NCBI GenBank assembly: GCA_947632175.1
Contig: CANROC010000022.1
Span: forward strand, 1 to 41,237
Source of the DNA: an uncultured Oscillospiraceae bacterium
GTDB taxonomy: Bacteria; Bacillota; Clostridia; Oscillospirales; Oscillospiraceae
DNA: 41,237 nt
Direction: 5' to 3'
Numbering within the stretch: position 1 is the first letter of the stretch; each line of letters begins with the position of its first letter. The notes under the pieces were generated by a model. It had not been told where the DNA came from. It ran no database searches and saw only the letters and a program-made list of their open reading frames with translations. The position numbers and the translations under genes are program-made. Of this stretch, positions 1 to 8,264 are shown in pieces.

Positions 1-200
1 GTTTTGCGGAGTGTGCGGACCGGGGTCCCCGGCGGGCGAAGCCCGCTGGGGGGAGGAGGAGCGATGCCAGCGCCCGACTACGCCCGCAGGCGTGTTTCGA
101 GGCCAACCGCCGCGCAGCGGCGGCTCTTAGGCCGAGATGGGCGACCGGAGGGAGCCCGAGGCAAAGCGGCATCGGCGACGACGAGGCCGTGCGCGGAGCA
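1..200. repeat. Non-coding palindromic repeat sequence upstream of the GH3 gene
   Basis: No gene is supported here, although one frame stays open into the GH3 gene. The stretch is made of short GC-rich palindromes. About 81-145 matches, in reverse complement and with few differences, 11758-11824 in the second repeat island; both carry a CCGCCG..CGGCGG core followed by CTCTTAG. It is the same class of intergenic mosaic as at 8.3-9.0 kb and 11.2-11.9 kb. Confidence 0.65.
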
Positions 201-208
201 AAACAGCA

Positions 209-254
209 GAAAAAGATTTCGGAAATGTCCGCAGACATTTCCGAAATCTTTTTC
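209..254. repeat. Perfect 21-bp inverted repeat, loop CGCA
   Basis: Left arm 209-229 and right arm 234-254 are perfect reverse complements around a 4-nt CGCA loop. It is the first of three stacked hairpins ahead of the GH3 promoter. It has an A-rich start and a T-rich end, so it could act as a terminator in either direction. Confidence 0.85.
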
Positions 255-267
255 GCACGTTCCCCTT

Positions 268-298
268 TGTCGAAAAAGGCCGCAGGCCTTTTTCGACA
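268..298. repeat. Perfect 14-bp inverted repeat, loop GCA
   Basis: Arms 268-281 and 285-298 pair perfectly around a 3-nt loop. It is the second stacked hairpin, 13 nt after the first. Its stem ends in a T run, as in a factor-independent terminator. Confidence 0.8.
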
Positions 299-303
299 AC
301 CTA

Positions 304-333
304 CCGCGCCAGACGGCGCGGGGCATTTTTTTA
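304..333 (+). terminator. Probable intrinsic terminator before the GH3 promoter
   Basis: A 7-bp GC stem (304-310 with 315-321, loop AGAC) is followed after GGCA by a run of seven T. It would stop transcription entering from the left, isolating the promoter at 343-371. Confidence 0.6.
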
Positions 334-342
334 GAATGGGTC

Positions 343-371
343 TTCCCATTTCCCGGCTTATCGTTTATAAT
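343..371 (+). promoter_or_regulatory. Probable sigma-A promoter of the GH3-kinase cluster
   Basis: A perfect TATAAT at 366-371 lies 17 bp after TTCCCA (343-348, 4 of 6 consensus bases). It is 34 bp upstream of the chosen GH3 start, whose ribosome site is GGGCGGAGGG at about 389-398. Confidence 0.6.
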
Positions 372-405
372 AGTTCTATATGATTATAGGGCGGAGGGAA
401 CGGAT

Positions 406-2736
406 ATGGAGACAGACGGACTGCAGGACCATGAGCGGCGGCACCTTGCGCTGCTGCGCAAGCTGGCGCCGGAGTGCGCGGTGCTTTTGAAAAAACGGGG
501 GAACTTCCCCCTTTCCGAGCCATGCGATATCGCCCTTTACGGCGCGGGGGCCCGGAGGACGCTGAAGGGCGGCACGGGGTCCGGGGACGTGAACTCCCGG
601 TTCTACGTGACCGTGGAGCAGGGCCTGGAGGAGCAGGGCTTTCGCGTCACCTCCAAGGCGTGGCTCCGGGGCTTTGACGAGACGGGCTCCGCCGACGGCC
701 TTGCCTTGGACGGGGCGGGGGACACCGCCCTCTACGTCCTGGCCCGTACCTCCGGCGAGGGGTGGGACCGGGCCGACGTCCCCGGCGACTACCGCCTGAC
801 GGAGACGGAGATCCGGGACATCCTTTTATGCCAGGAGAAATACGACCACTTTCTCCTGGTGCTCAACGTCTGCGGCCCGGTGGACTTAAGCCCCGTTCTG
901 GGCGTGGACAACATCCTGCTCCTTTCGCAGCTGGGCGCGGTGACGGGCCGGGCGCTGACGGACATCCTCTTGGGGAACGCCGTCCCCTCGGGGAAGCTGG
1001 CCTCCACCTGGGTGCGCTCCGAGGACATCTGCCGTGTTGGCGACTTCGCAACGCCCGACAACGTCCGCTACCGCGAGGGCGTCTACGTGGGGTACCGCTA
1101 CTACGACGCCGTGGGCGTGACGCCCCTCTACCCCTTTGGCTTTGGCCTTTCCTACACCGACTTTGCCCTGGGCGCGGTGAAGACAGTTCTCACCGGCGGG
1201 GAGGTGCGCGTCTCGGTCCCCGTTTTTAACGCCGGCCGCTTCCCCGGCCGGGAGACCGTCCAGGTCTACGTCTCCGCCCCCTGGGGGACTCTGGACAGGC
1301 CCGTGAAGGAGCTGGCGGGATACGCCAAGACACGCCTACTTTCCCCCGGCGAGGCCCAGCGGGTGGAGGTCACTTTCCCCATGACGCGCCTTGCGGGCTT
1401 TGACGAAAAGACCTTGTCCTATCTTCTGGAAAAGGGCGAATATCTGATCTTCGCGGGCACGGACAGCGCCCACGTGGAGCTCACGGCGGCGGTGGAGCTG
1501 CCGGAGACCCTCACCGTCCGGAGAGTGGAGGACATCGGCGGGAAGACGGACTTTGCCGACTGGCGGCCCGAAGCGCCCGTCTGGCTCCCGGTTTCGGCGG
1601 AGGTCCCGCGCCTTGTCTACACCGGGCAGGACCTGGCGGAGGCCCCCGCGCCGGAGGACGTGACCCCCTCCAAGGAGGCCATGAGCCGCGCCATGCGGCT
1701 TTCCGACGACGAGCTCATCGCCCTGTGCATGGGCGCCTTCCGACCCGATACCAAAAAGCTCAGCGTCATCGGCTCCGCCGGCTTTTCCGTGGCCGGGGCG
1801 GCGGGGGAGACCTGCGGGAAGCTTTCGGACATCCCGGCGCTGGTGATGGCCGACGGGCCGGCGGGCCTGCGCCTTGCCAAGTATTTTACCCGGGATAAGG
1901 GCGAGGCCAGGGAGGTGACGAGCCCCGCCGAGCTTCCGGAGAAGCTGACGGCCAAGGAGCGCCTCAAGCGCCTTTTGAGGCCGGAGACCATGCGCTATAC
2001 CCCGGTGGTGGACCAGTTCTGCACCGCCGTCCCCATCGCCACCGCCCTGGCCCAGAGCTTCGACCCGGCGCTTTTGGAGCGGGTGGGCCGGCTCATCGGG
2101 GAGGAGATGGCCATCTTCGGCGTGGATCTGTGGCTGGCCCCCGCCCTCAACATCCACCGCTCGCCCTTATGCGGACGGAACTTTGAATACTACTCCGAGG
2201 ACCCGCTGGTCTCCGGCCTCGCCGCCGCCGCCGTCACAAAGGGCGTCCAGTCCGTCCCCGGCCGGGGCGTCACCGTGAAGCACTTTTGCTGCAACAGCCA
2301 GGAGACGGACCGGTATATCTCCAACAGCCAGGTGAGCCAGAGAGCTCTGCGGGAGATCTACATACGCGGCTTTGAGATTTGCATCCGTGAGGCCGACCCC
2401 GCGGCGGTGATGACCTCCTATAACCTCTTGAACGGCGTTCACACCTCCGAGCGCGCGGACCTGAGCGAGGGGCTTCTGCGCCGGGAGTGGGGCTGGCGGG
2501 GGCTCATCATGACCGACTGGGTGATCGCCGGCGCCGCCGGAAAGGGGCGGTACCGGGCGGCCAGGGCCGCCGACAGCATCGCCGCCGGGAACCTCTTTAT
2601 GCCCGGTTCCCCGGCGGACTGGCGGGCCGCCAGGAAGGCGCTGGAGGACGGCGTCCTCCACGGACGGAGGGCGCGGCTCACCGCCGCCTTTGTCATCGAT
2701 ACGGCGCGGCGGCTGAAGGGGCCGCGCAAGACGTGA
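406..2736 (+). CDS. Glycoside hydrolase family 3 protein, domain-permuted (beta-glucosidase-like)
   Basis: A 776-residue enzyme expected to hydrolyse beta-linked glucosides or related glycosides; the substrate cannot be read from sequence. Its domains run in permuted order. First comes the GH3 C-terminal alpha/beta sandwich (about 25-250, with SGEGWDR at 116-122 and YPFGFGLSYTDF). Then comes the fibronectin-III-like domain (about 268-362), and last the TIM-barrel domain (about 430-776). The barrel keeps DGPAGLR (D483), KHF (K625, H626) and MTDW, whose D704 is the expected nucleophile. The same permuted order is known in some Ruminococcus and Butyrivibrio beta-glucosidases. No signal peptide is seen, so it probably acts in the cytoplasm on imported oligosaccharides. 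The frame is open from position 4, but the ATG at 406 has the ribosome site and promoter, and the earlier part is repeat DNA. The kinase gene follows 38 bp later. Confidence 0.88.
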   Translation: METDGLQDHERRHLALLRKLAPECAVLLKKRGNFPLSEPCDIALYGAGARRTLKGGTGSGDVNSRFYVTVEQGLEEQGFRVTSKAWLRGFDETGSADGLALDGAGDTALYVLARTSGEGWDRADVPGDYRLTETEIRDILLCQEKYDHFLLVLNVCGPVDLSPVLGVDNILLLSQLGAVTGRALTDILLGNAVPSGKLASTWVRSEDICRVGDFATPDNVRYREGVYVGYRYYDAVGVTPLYPFGFGLSYTDFALGAVKTVLTGGEVRVSVPVFNAGRFPGRETVQVYVSAPWGTLDRPVKELAGYAKTRLLSPGEAQRVEVTFPMTRLAGFDEKTLSYLLEKGEYLIFAGTDSAHVELTAAVELPETLTVRRVEDIGGKTDFADWRPEAPVWLPVSAEVPRLVYTGQDLAEAPAPEDVTPSKEAMSRAMRLSDDELIALCMGAFRPDTKKLSVIGSAGFSVAGAAGETCGKLSDIPALVMADGPAGLRLAKYFTRDKGEAREVTSPAELPEKLTAKERLKRLLRPETMRYTPVVDQFCTAVPIATALAQSFDPALLERVGRLIGEEMAIFGVDLWLAPALNIHRSPLCGRNFEYYSEDPLVSGLAAAAVTKGVQSVPGRGVTVKHFCCNSQETDRYISNSQVSQRALREIYIRGFEICIREADPAAVMTSYNLLNGVHTSERADLSEGLLRREWGWRGLIMTDWVIAGAAGKGRYRAARAADSIAAGNLFMPGSPADWRAARKALEDGVLHGRRARLTAAFVIDTARRLKGPRKT

Positions 2737-2774
2737 ACAGGCGCGGGAGCATGACATCAAGGGAGGCTGACGGT

Positions 2775-4715
2775 GTGACGGGATCTGTGGAAGCCGCGGG
2801 GCGGCTTTTGGAGGCCGCCGGCGTGGCGGCGCTCATCATCGGACGCGACGGGGCGGACCGGTGGGCGGTGCGGTATCAAAACCCCGCCGCCAGGGCCCTG
2901 ATAGGGGAGCGGGGGACGGAGCTGGAGCGTGTGCTCTCGCCCCGCCTTGACCGTGCCCGCGGGGAGGAGCCGGTCTGGGAGGAGCGGCTCTGGGACAGGG
3001 ATCTGACCTTCCGCGTGTCCGATTGCGGCGGGGAGGAGCGGCTTTGCTTCATCCAGGACCGGACGGAGGAGAACCGCCGCCGGCAGGAGAGCGAGCAGGC
3101 GGCCCGCGCCGCCCTCCAGAGCGCCCTGGACGCGGCCAACGCCGCCAACCGGGCCAAATCCGACTTTTTATCCAGCATGTCCCACGACATCCGCACCCCC
3201 ATGAACGCCATCGTGGGCATGACCGCCATCGCCCGGGCGCATTTGGACCAGCGGGAGCGTGTGGCGGACTGCCTGGAGAAGATCGACCTGAGCTCCCGGC
3301 ATCTGCTGGCCCTCATCAACGACATCCTGGACATGTCCCGCATCGAGAGCGGCAAGATGACCATCGCGCCGGAGAGCTTCGCCATGGCGGACTTCATCCA
3401 CTCGCTCCTGGCGGTGTTCCGCCCTCAGGCGGACAAAAAGCGCCAGCGGGTGGAGCTGGACTTCACCGGCCTGCGCCACGAGCAGGTCCGGGGCGACGAG
3501 CTTCGCATCCAGCAGGTGCTCATCAACATCCTCTCCAACGCCGTGAAATTTACCCCGGAGGAGGGGACCATCGCCCTCACCGTCCGGGAGATCGCGGCGG
3601 AGAGCAAGGCGGGGCACAACTATTCCTTTTACGAGTTCAAGATCCGGGACACCGGCATGGGCATGAGCCCGGAATTTTTGGAGAAGGTCTTCCAGCCCTT
3701 TGAGCGCGCCAGCGCCGCCGCCCGCATCGAGGGCACGGGCCTTGGCATGACCATCACCCACAATCTGGTGAAGATGATGAACGGCGAGATCGCCGTGGAG
3801 AGCCGGGAGGGCGAGGGGACGGTCTTCACCGTGACCCTCCCCTTAGAGCGGGACGGCGACGGGGACGCCGGCCTTGCGGCCCTGCGGGATAAGCGCGTCC
3901 TGGCCGCCGACCGGGACGAGGCGTCCTTGAAGAACCTGCGGGAGATCCTCTCCGACCTTGGCATGACCTGCGATACCTGCGGCTCGGCCTACGAGGCCAC
4001 GGAGCTTGCCGCCGCCGCCCACACCGAGGGGCGGGACTACTTCGCCATCCTCCTGGGCTGGCGGCTTCCCGTGGTGGACGGCGTCCAGGCCTGCCACGAG
4101 CTGCGGGCCATTTTGGGCGGGGAGGTCCCCATCTTCGTGATGAGCTCCTTTGAGTGGACCCTCACCGCCGACGAGATGGCCAAATACGGCGTCACGGGCT
4201 TTATCCCCAAGCCTCTCTTCCGCTCCCGCCTGGGTCAGGCCCTTTACGCCTGGACCGAGGAGGGCAGGACGAAGGCTGAGCGGGACGCCATGGACGGGCA
4301 GGAGAGCTTCCGGGGCTTCCGGGTGCTGCTGGTGGAGGACAATGAGCTCAACCGCGAGATCGGCGTAGAGCTCATCGAGATGCTGGGGGCCGAGGCCGAC
4401 TGCGCCGAGGACGGCAGGCAGGCGGTGGACAAGTTCCGCGAAAGCCCTCCGGGGACCTACGACCTCATCTTCATGGATATCCAGATGCCCGTCATGAACG
4501 GCCTGGAGGCGGCCAGGGCCATCCGGGCCCTGCCGGAGGGGCGTGGGATGCGGGTGCCCATCGTGGCCATGAGCGCCAACGCCTTCGTGGAGGACATCCG
4601 CGCCAGCGAGCGGGCCGGCATGAACGCCCATATGCCAAAGCCGGTGAGCCTGGAGAGCCTCACCGGCGTGATGCGCCGCTTTCTGCGCGCTCCCGAGAGG
4701 GGGCAGGGCCGATGA
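2775..4715 (+). CDS. Soluble hybrid sensor histidine kinase with two receiver domains
   Basis: A 646-residue hybrid kinase with no membrane segment. The N-terminal about 100 residues look PAS-like. A HisKA domain follows with the phospho-acceptor in SMSHDIRTPMNA (H137). The HATPase_c domain has its N box (NILSNAVKF) and G boxes (DTGMGMS, GTGLGM). The first receiver (about 373-490) is degenerate: the phospho-aspartate position reads LLGWRLP, with Gly428 in place of Asp. The second receiver (about 515-640) is canonical, with MDIQMP and D568. The GTG start at 2775 follows AAGGGAGG at a good distance; an in-frame ATG at 2751 has a poorly placed site. The gene overlaps the next by 4 bp (ATGA), so the two are probably translationally coupled. 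The signal sensed is unknown; the sugar-related neighbours suggest a carbohydrate link, which is inference. Confidence 0.88.
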   Translation: MTGSVEAAGRLLEAAGVAALIIGRDGADRWAVRYQNPAARALIGERGTELERVLSPRLDRARGEEPVWEERLWDRDLTFRVSDCGGEERLCFIQDRTEENRRRQESEQAARAALQSALDAANAANRAKSDFLSSMSHDIRTPMNAIVGMTAIARAHLDQRERVADCLEKIDLSSRHLLALINDILDMSRIESGKMTIAPESFAMADFIHSLLAVFRPQADKKRQRVELDFTGLRHEQVRGDELRIQQVLINILSNAVKFTPEEGTIALTVREIAAESKAGHNYSFYEFKIRDTGMGMSPEFLEKVFQPFERASAAARIEGTGLGMTITHNLVKMMNGEIAVESREGEGTVFTVTLPLERDGDGDAGLAALRDKRVLAADRDEASLKNLREILSDLGMTCDTCGSAYEATELAAAAHTEGRDYFAILLGWRLPVVDGVQACHELRAILGGEVPIFVMSSFEWTLTADEMAKYGVTGFIPKPLFRSRLGQALYAWTEEGRTKAERDAMDGQESFRGFRVLLVEDNELNREIGVELIEMLGAEADCAEDGRQAVDKFRESPPGTYDLIFMDIQMPVMNGLEAARAIRALPEGRGMRVPIVAMSANAFVEDIRASERAGMNAHMPKPVSLESLTGVMRRFLRAPERGQGR

Positions 4716-6496
4716 GGGCGTATCAGGAGGAGTATCTGCGTCTCCTGGCCGGCGCCGCCCAGGGGCCCTCCCCGGAGGCCGTGGAGCGGGGGACCGCCCT
4801 TTTGCGGGAGAATCTTTTCCCCGTTCTGGACGATATCCTGGACGCCGGCGAGCAGGAGCTTTCCGACCTTTATGAGTTTGCGGAAAAGCTCATGAGCGGC
4901 CAGGCCCGGGACGTGGGGCTCCATTACCGCGTACACCTGGCGCTGATGGATTACGCCCGCCACGCGGGCAGGACCGATATGCTCCTGCGGGAGCTTTACA
5001 AGGTGGGCATGAGCCTGTATTACCTGGAGAACATGCTGGTCCCGGACAACACCAGGCTCTTTTCCATCAGGATGCGCCTTTGCTTCACCGAGTGCGCCTC
5101 CTACTTCGGCACGCCCCAATACGACGAGCTGGACGCCGAGAGCCGGGGGTACGTCCACCGGAGCATGGGCAACATCGCTCTGACCTATCACGATAGCGAC
5201 CCGACCACCACCAGGAACAAGCTTGCGGTCCTCGAAAGGTCCATCCGCGTCCTCTCGGACCCGGACGTCCGGGCCAGGACGCCGGAGCTTCCCTGGGATA
5301 CGTACCTCTACAAGAGCCACCAGGAGCGCACATCGCTTCTTGTCTCCCTGCGCCGGGGCGACGCGGGGCCGGAGACCTACGCCCAGGTGCTGGAATCGGC
5401 CCAGATCGTGCAGGAGCGGCAGCTGGCGGCCTTCCGGGAGCGGGGCGTCCCCCCGGAGCCCCGGTGGCAGTACGCCTACATGGCCGCCCGGTACCACTGC
5501 GGGGCCATGCTCCTGCCGGAGCTTTTGGACGGGCTTTACGCCCTGAGCCGCTCAAGGCCGGAGAACGACTTCAGCTCCCTGGGGTTCTTTGCCCACATGG
5601 GCGCGCCGGCGTACTACATGGATTACGCCAAGGGCCGTCCTGAGCCGGAGACCCTGGAGCGGGACGTGCGGGTGGAGCGCATGACCCGGCGGATGCGGGC
5701 CTATCTCTACGCCCTGCCGCCGGAGGAGAACAGCGACCTGCTCCACTTCCAACTGCGCCAGTTCCTCTATGTCTACGATGAGGACCAGGGCGTGATACCG
5801 TTTTTTGAGCTTGTGCAGGACTTTTTCGCCACCCGGTTTCCGGCGGGCTTCGTCCGCCAGTGGCTTGTGGGAAGGCTTGCCCGGACCCTCACCGCCTGGG
5901 CCGTGGAGGACTGCCCGGAGAAGCTGGCGGGCCTTTGCGGGACCCACAGCGCCGGGGAGGTCCGGGAGCGCCGGGGGGAGCTGGAGGACTTCGCCATGCG
6001 GGCGGGACGTCTGGCCGACATCGGTATGCTCCACTTCTCCTGCCTGGAGACAAGCGCCTGCCGCGGCCTTTTCGAGGAGGAGGAGGCCCTGCTGCGCCTC
6101 CACGCCCACCTGGGCGCCAATCTCCTGCGGGGGCACGGCTCCACCGAGGCCTTCGCGGACATCGCCCTGGGCCACCACCGGGCTTTCGATGAGCGCAGCG
6201 GCTATCCTTTGGACTTCTCCGCCCGGGGGCTGGCGGTCCGGCCTATGATCTGCCTCGTCTCCGTGGCCGACTGTCTGGCCCGTGCCGATGGGGACGCGAC
6301 CTTCCGGAGCCGCCCGGCTTTGTCTCTGGACGAGGCGCTGGAGCTTGTGGAAAAGGGCGCGGGGACGGTCTACGCCCCCTTCGCCGCCGCGCTCCTGACG
6401 AGTTTTGACCGCCGGGAGCACCTGCGCCGGAGCCTTCCGGCGTGGAGGGAGGAGGCCCTGGCGGACATCCGCCGCAGGGCCTCGGAACAGGAATAA
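4712..6496 (+). CDS. Degenerate HD-GYP-like signalling protein with helical N-terminus
   Basis: 594 residues. The first about 400 residues are predicted mainly helical and TPR-like, with no family I can name. The C-terminal about 160 residues follow the HD-GYP c-di-GMP phosphodiesterase pattern: LADIGML in place of HDIGKI (A435-D436), LRLHAHLGA in place of the HPxxG helix, HHRAFDERSGYP (H488 to P499) in place of HHExxDGxGYP, then an ALSLDEALELVEKGAGT segment. The missing first metal histidine and lysine of HDIGK suggest lost or altered catalysis. By position and 4-bp overlap it is the likely partner or output of the upstream hybrid kinase. Family assignment is by motif order only; it could instead be a c-di-GMP receptor or a scaffold. 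Confidence 0.7.
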   Translation: MRAYQEEYLRLLAGAAQGPSPEAVERGTALLRENLFPVLDDILDAGEQELSDLYEFAEKLMSGQARDVGLHYRVHLALMDYARHAGRTDMLLRELYKVGMSLYYLENMLVPDNTRLFSIRMRLCFTECASYFGTPQYDELDAESRGYVHRSMGNIALTYHDSDPTTTRNKLAVLERSIRVLSDPDVRARTPELPWDTYLYKSHQERTSLLVSLRRGDAGPETYAQVLESAQIVQERQLAAFRERGVPPEPRWQYAYMAARYHCGAMLLPELLDGLYALSRSRPENDFSSLGFFAHMGAPAYYMDYAKGRPEPETLERDVRVERMTRRMRAYLYALPPEENSDLLHFQLRQFLYVYDEDQGVIPFFELVQDFFATRFPAGFVRQWLVGRLARTLTAWAVEDCPEKLAGLCGTHSAGEVRERRGELEDFAMRAGRLADIGMLHFSCLETSACRGLFEEEEALLRLHAHLGANLLRGHGSTEAFADIALGHHRAFDERSGYPLDFSARGLAVRPMICLVSVADCLARADGDATFRSRPALSLDEALELVEKGAGTVYAPFAAALLTSFDRREHLRRSLPAWREEALADIRRRASEQE

Positions 6497-6528
6497 CTAG
6501 GGCGAATGCCCGTGAAAGAGGTGTGCCC

Positions 6529-7353
6529 GTGAGGGACAGAAACGCGAAAAAGGAAAAAATCAAAGAGGCCCTGCGCCAAAAGCGCGGCGTTGCCGTCACG
6601 TATTTCGTGCTGCGTCTGCTGGTGGTGCTGACCATGGTCCGTCAGGCCATGAACAGGAATTATGAGAACGTGGCCCTGTGCCTTTTCACTCTGGTCCTGT
6701 TCCTCCTGCCCTCCCTCATCGAGCGCAGGCTGAGGATCGAGTTTCCCGACGTCATGGAGATCATCATCCTTCTCTTCATCTTCGCCGGGGAGATTTTAGG
6801 GGAGATTGGCGCGTATTTCACGGTCTTTCAGGGGTGGGACGTGCTCCTGCACACCATGAACGGCTTCCTGTGCGCCGCCATCGGCTTTTCACTGGTGGAT
6901 ATGCTCAACCGCAACGAGCGCTTCTCCCTGTCCCTGTCGCCGGTCTACATGGCCATCGTGGCCTTCTGCTTCTCCATGACCATCGGGGTCTTCTGGGAGT
7001 TTTTTGAGTTTTCCGTGGACCGCCTCTTCCTCCGGGACATGCAGAAGGACGCGGTGGTCACCGCCATCTCCTCCGTGATGCTGGACCCCGCCGGGGGCAA
7101 TACCCACGTCATCATCAAGGATATCGAGGATGTCATCCTGGTCACCGCCGACGGCCAGATCCCTTTGGGCGTAGGCGGCTATATGGACATCGGCCTTGTG
7201 GACACCATGAACGACCTCTTCTCCAACTTCCTGGGTGCGGTGATCTTCTCCGTCATCGGCTTCATCTACCTCAAAAACCGCGGCCGCGGCAAGATCGCCC
7301 CCCGCTTCATCCCCCAGGTGCTGGACGTGGAGGAGAAGGAGAAAGACAAGTGA
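6529..7353 (+). CDS. Multi-pass membrane protein, YjdF/DUF2238-like
   Basis: 274 residues with a basic N-terminus (RDRNAKKEKIKEALRQKR) and about six hydrophobic segments. Conserved-looking polar residues sit in LLHTMNGFLCAAIGFSLVD and GVFWEFFEFSVD, the layout of the DUF2238/YjdF integral membrane family, whose function is unknown. The last segment (FLGAVIFSVIGFIYL) is followed by a charged cytoplasmic tail. The GTG at 6529 is chosen because AGAGG lies 7 nt upstream; the frame opens earlier, inside the preceding gene. It lies 32 bp after the HD-GYP-like gene, so it is probably in the same operon. Confidence 0.62.
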   Translation: MRDRNAKKEKIKEALRQKRGVAVTYFVLRLLVVLTMVRQAMNRNYENVALCLFTLVLFLLPSLIERRLRIEFPDVMEIIILLFIFAGEILGEIGAYFTVFQGWDVLLHTMNGFLCAAIGFSLVDMLNRNERFSLSLSPVYMAIVAFCFSMTIGVFWEFFEFSVDRLFLRDMQKDAVVTAISSVMLDPAGGNTHVIIKDIEDVILVTADGQIPLGVGGYMDIGLVDTMNDLFSNFLGAVIFSVIGFIYLKNRGRGKIAPRFIPQVLDVEEKEKDK

Positions 7354-7418
7354 TCCGCAAGACCATGGCGGGGCTTATCAACTGAAAATCAAAATTTGTG
7401 ATATAAGGAGGTTTCCCC

Positions 7419-8264
7419 ATGAAGATCTGCGTTCGCTGTCACGACATGGGCATGCACAGCTCGGAGGACATCGTCCGGCGGGCCAAGGAGCTGGGCATCG
7501 ACGGGGTCCAGCTGGTGGTCTACAAGAACTACCCGGACGTGCCCTACGCCCCCGGCGGCATCACCCACGAAAAGGCCCGTGAGATCGGAAATGCCCTGGC
7601 CGAGGGCGGGCTGTGCGTCCCCCTCATCGGCGCGTACTTCAATCCGGTCCACTCGGACAGGGCCAAGGCGGAGCGGTGCTTCCAAATCTTCTCCGAGTAC
7701 CTGGCCTGCGCCAAGGAGATGGGCGGGGCCTATGTGGGCAGCGAGACCGGCTCCTACAACGACGACAAGTGGACCTACAACCCCAAAAACCGCACCGAGG
7801 AGGCGTACGGCATCGTCGTGGACACCTTCTCGCGCCTGGCGGACATCGCCGCCGAACACGGCGTCAGCATCGCCATGGAGGGCGCCGCCGGCCACGTCTG
7901 CTGGCAGCCGGAGGTGCTGGACGCGGTGGTGAAGCGCATGGATAAGCCCAACGTGCGCATCATCTTCGACCTCTACAACTACATGGACGCCGGGAGCCAG
8001 CATGAGTACCTGGACATCCTGGACCGCGGCCTGCGCATCTTCAAAGGCCGCATCCTCCTCTTCCACATCAAGGACTGCCTCCTCACCGCCGACGGCTCCG
8101 CCCCCAAGCAGGTCCCCTTCGGCAAGGGCGACCTCGATAAACGCGCCATCCTCTCCCGCATCAAGGCCTACGACCCCGACGCCGTCCTGATGCTGGAGGG
8201 CACCACCACCGACGATTTGCCGTTTGCGGTGCAGACGATAAGGGAGATCTGGGAGAGCGTGTAA
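7419..8264 (+). CDS. Sugar phosphate isomerase/epimerase family (xylose-isomerase-like TIM barrel)
   Basis: 281 residues of the AP-endonuclease-2/xylose-isomerase-like barrel family, which binds a divalent metal and isomerises or epimerises sugars or cyclitols. Family landmarks are VGSETG, the AMEGAAGH strand, FDLYNYMDAG, LFHIKD and the final MLEG, which supply the expected acidic and histidine metal ligands. The exact substrate is not determinable. The start has an excellent ribosome site (ATAAGGAGG, 7 nt before ATG). It follows the membrane protein by 65 bp on the same strand, so it may share the upstream transcript. With the GH3 enzyme it suggests sugar catabolism. A repeat island begins right after its stop. 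Confidence 0.82.
   Translation: MKICVRCHDMGMHSSEDIVRRAKELGIDGVQLVVYKNYPDVPYAPGGITHEKAREIGNALAEGGLCVPLIGAYFNPVHSDRAKAERCFQIFSEYLACAKEMGGAYVGSETGSYNDDKWTYNPKNRTEEAYGIVVDTFSRLADIAAEHGVSIAMEGAAGHVCWQPEVLDAVVKRMDKPNVRIIFDLYNYMDAGSQHEYLDILDRGLRIFKGRILLFHIKDCLLTADGSAPKQVPFGKGDLDKRAILSRIKAYDPDAVLMLEGTTTDDLPFAVQTIREIWESV

Noticed and set aside
4-405. N-terminal extension of the GH3 frame back to position 4
   Set aside because: It is repeat and hairpin DNA with a promoter inside it, encodes no recognisable domain, and the ATG at 406 has the ribosome site.
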